5,853 bases of DNA from Alphaproteobacteria bacterium HGW-Alphaproteobacteria-13 (GTDB lineage: Bacteria; Pseudomonadota; Alphaproteobacteria; Sphingomonadales; Sphingomonadaceae). Position 1 is the first letter of the stretch, and each line of letters begins with the position of its first letter. This document shows positions 5,357-5,853 of this stretch, one piece after another. The stretch covers positions 1 to 5,853 of the forward strand of contig PHEM01000209.1 in NCBI GenBank assembly GCA_002842935.1, written 5' to 3'. A program made the position numbers and the translations under genes. The notes under the pieces are model-generated. The model searched no databases, had not been told where the DNA came from, and saw only the letters and a list, made by a program, of their open reading frames with translations.

Positions 5357-5853
5357 ATGTCATTGGGTCAGGCGATTGCGCCGCATCTTCCCTATCTGCG
5401 GCGCTATGGCCGGGCGATTTCGGGAAGCCAGCAGGCCGGGGACGCGCTCGTCGCGCGCCTGCTCGAAACGCTGGTCGAGCGGCCGGACGCCGTGGATGCG
5501 GAGCAGGACCTGCGCATCCAGCTTTACCGCATGGTCCACGACAATTTCAGCCTGATGGTCGAACAGGCGGCCGCGGACGGCGACGGGGAGCCGGTTCCAG
5601 CGGAAACCGCGATCGCCGATGCCCGGCTGCGCCGCATCCCCTCGCTCGCGCGGCAGGCGCTGCTGCTGACGGCGGTCGAGGGGTTCGACGAGGCGGACAC
5701 GGGGCGCATCATCGGCCGTGACACCGACGCGGTGCGGGCGCTGATCGCCGAGGCGATGGACGAGATCGACCGCCAGACGCGCGCGCGCATCCTGATCATA
5801 GAGGATGAGCCGATCATCGCGATGGACATCGAGATGATCGTCAGCGACCTGGG
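5357..5853 (+). CDS. phyR: PhyR, anti-anti-sigma response regulator of the general stress response (3' end outside the window)
   Basis: The frame stays open to the window end, giving 165 of the roughly 265 residues usual for PhyR. The N-terminus (MSLGQAIAPHLPYLRRYGRAI) and the part near residues 90-140 (RRIPSLARQALLLTAVEGF, then GRIIGRDTDAVRALI) form the sigma-like domain, with sigma2- and sigma4-like halves. The receiver domain starts at about 144 with RILIIEDEPIIAMDIEMIV; the acidic pocket is Glu149-Asp150-Glu151. The phosphorylated aspartate lies beyond the window. When a sensor kinase phosphorylates the receiver, the sigma-like domain is exposed and binds NepR, releasing EcfG. The start is set by AGGAGG just upstream. 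Its divergent neighbour is nepR. No clear promoter is seen for phyR; a TAAAC-N16-GTT at 5236-5259 is only a weak EcfG match. Confidence 0.96.
   Translation, partial: MSLGQAIAPHLPYLRRYGRAISGSQQAGDALVARLLETLVERPDAVDAEQDLRIQLYRMVHDNFSLMVEQAAADGDGEPVPAETAIADARLRRIPSLARQALLLTAVEGFDEADTGRIIGRDTDAVRALIAEAMDEIDRQTRARILIIEDEPIIAMDIEMIVSDL

Noticed and set aside
5524..5829. A 101-codon minus-strand frame
   Set aside because: It lies opposite phyR, which has clear family motifs, and its serine- and arginine-rich product looks like a shadow.

Overview
The window is GC-rich and densely coding, and it looks like a chromosomal segment of an alphaproteobacterium of the Sphingomonadales. Two things support this. 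The Tgt protein can be aligned to the Zymomonas mobilis enzyme with a constant offset of 8 residues at every catalytic and zinc position. The right end carries nepR and phyR, the general stress response pair found only in Alphaproteobacteria. No phage, transposase, CRISPR, tRNA or rRNA sequence is visible.

Layout: positions 1-4798 hold four genes on the plus strand with short gaps, probably one transcription unit. They are the 3' end of a homocysteine S-methyltransferase family gene (apparently lacking the zinc-binding cysteines), queA, a large PAS-GGDEF-EAL-PilZ cyclic-di-GMP protein, and tgt. QueA and Tgt are two steps of queuosine tRNA modification: Tgt swaps guanine 34 for preQ1, then QueA adds the cyclopentane moiety from S-adenosylmethionine. 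The second-messenger gene lies between them. Its start codon directly follows two back-to-back perfect 7-bp hairpins, and its Shine-Dalgarno sequence sits in the second loop.

Positions 4799-5021 are non-coding. They hold a terminator-like hairpin after tgt and then a 151-bp palindromic element with long arms (24 bp perfect, 32 bp with two G-U pairs), each arm built of 8-bp tandem units. It lies between the convergent tgt and nepR genes.

Positions 5022-5853 hold the general stress response switch. nepR (56 codons, minus strand) encodes the anti-sigma factor, and the divergent phyR (plus strand, cut by the window end) encodes the anti-anti-sigma response regulator. The 164-bp gap between them has a good EcfG-type promoter (GGAAC-N17-GTT) facing nepR, a 17-nt perfect dyad, and a strong ribosome binding site for phyR. 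In the usual logic, phosphorylated PhyR captures NepR through its sigma-like domain and frees the sigma factor EcfG. No ecfG follows nepR here, so the sigma gene must lie elsewhere or beyond phyR.

The main genes are known families. The less ordinary parts are the palindromic element, the structured leader of the cyclic-di-GMP gene, the nepR without ecfG, and the shortened methyltransferase.
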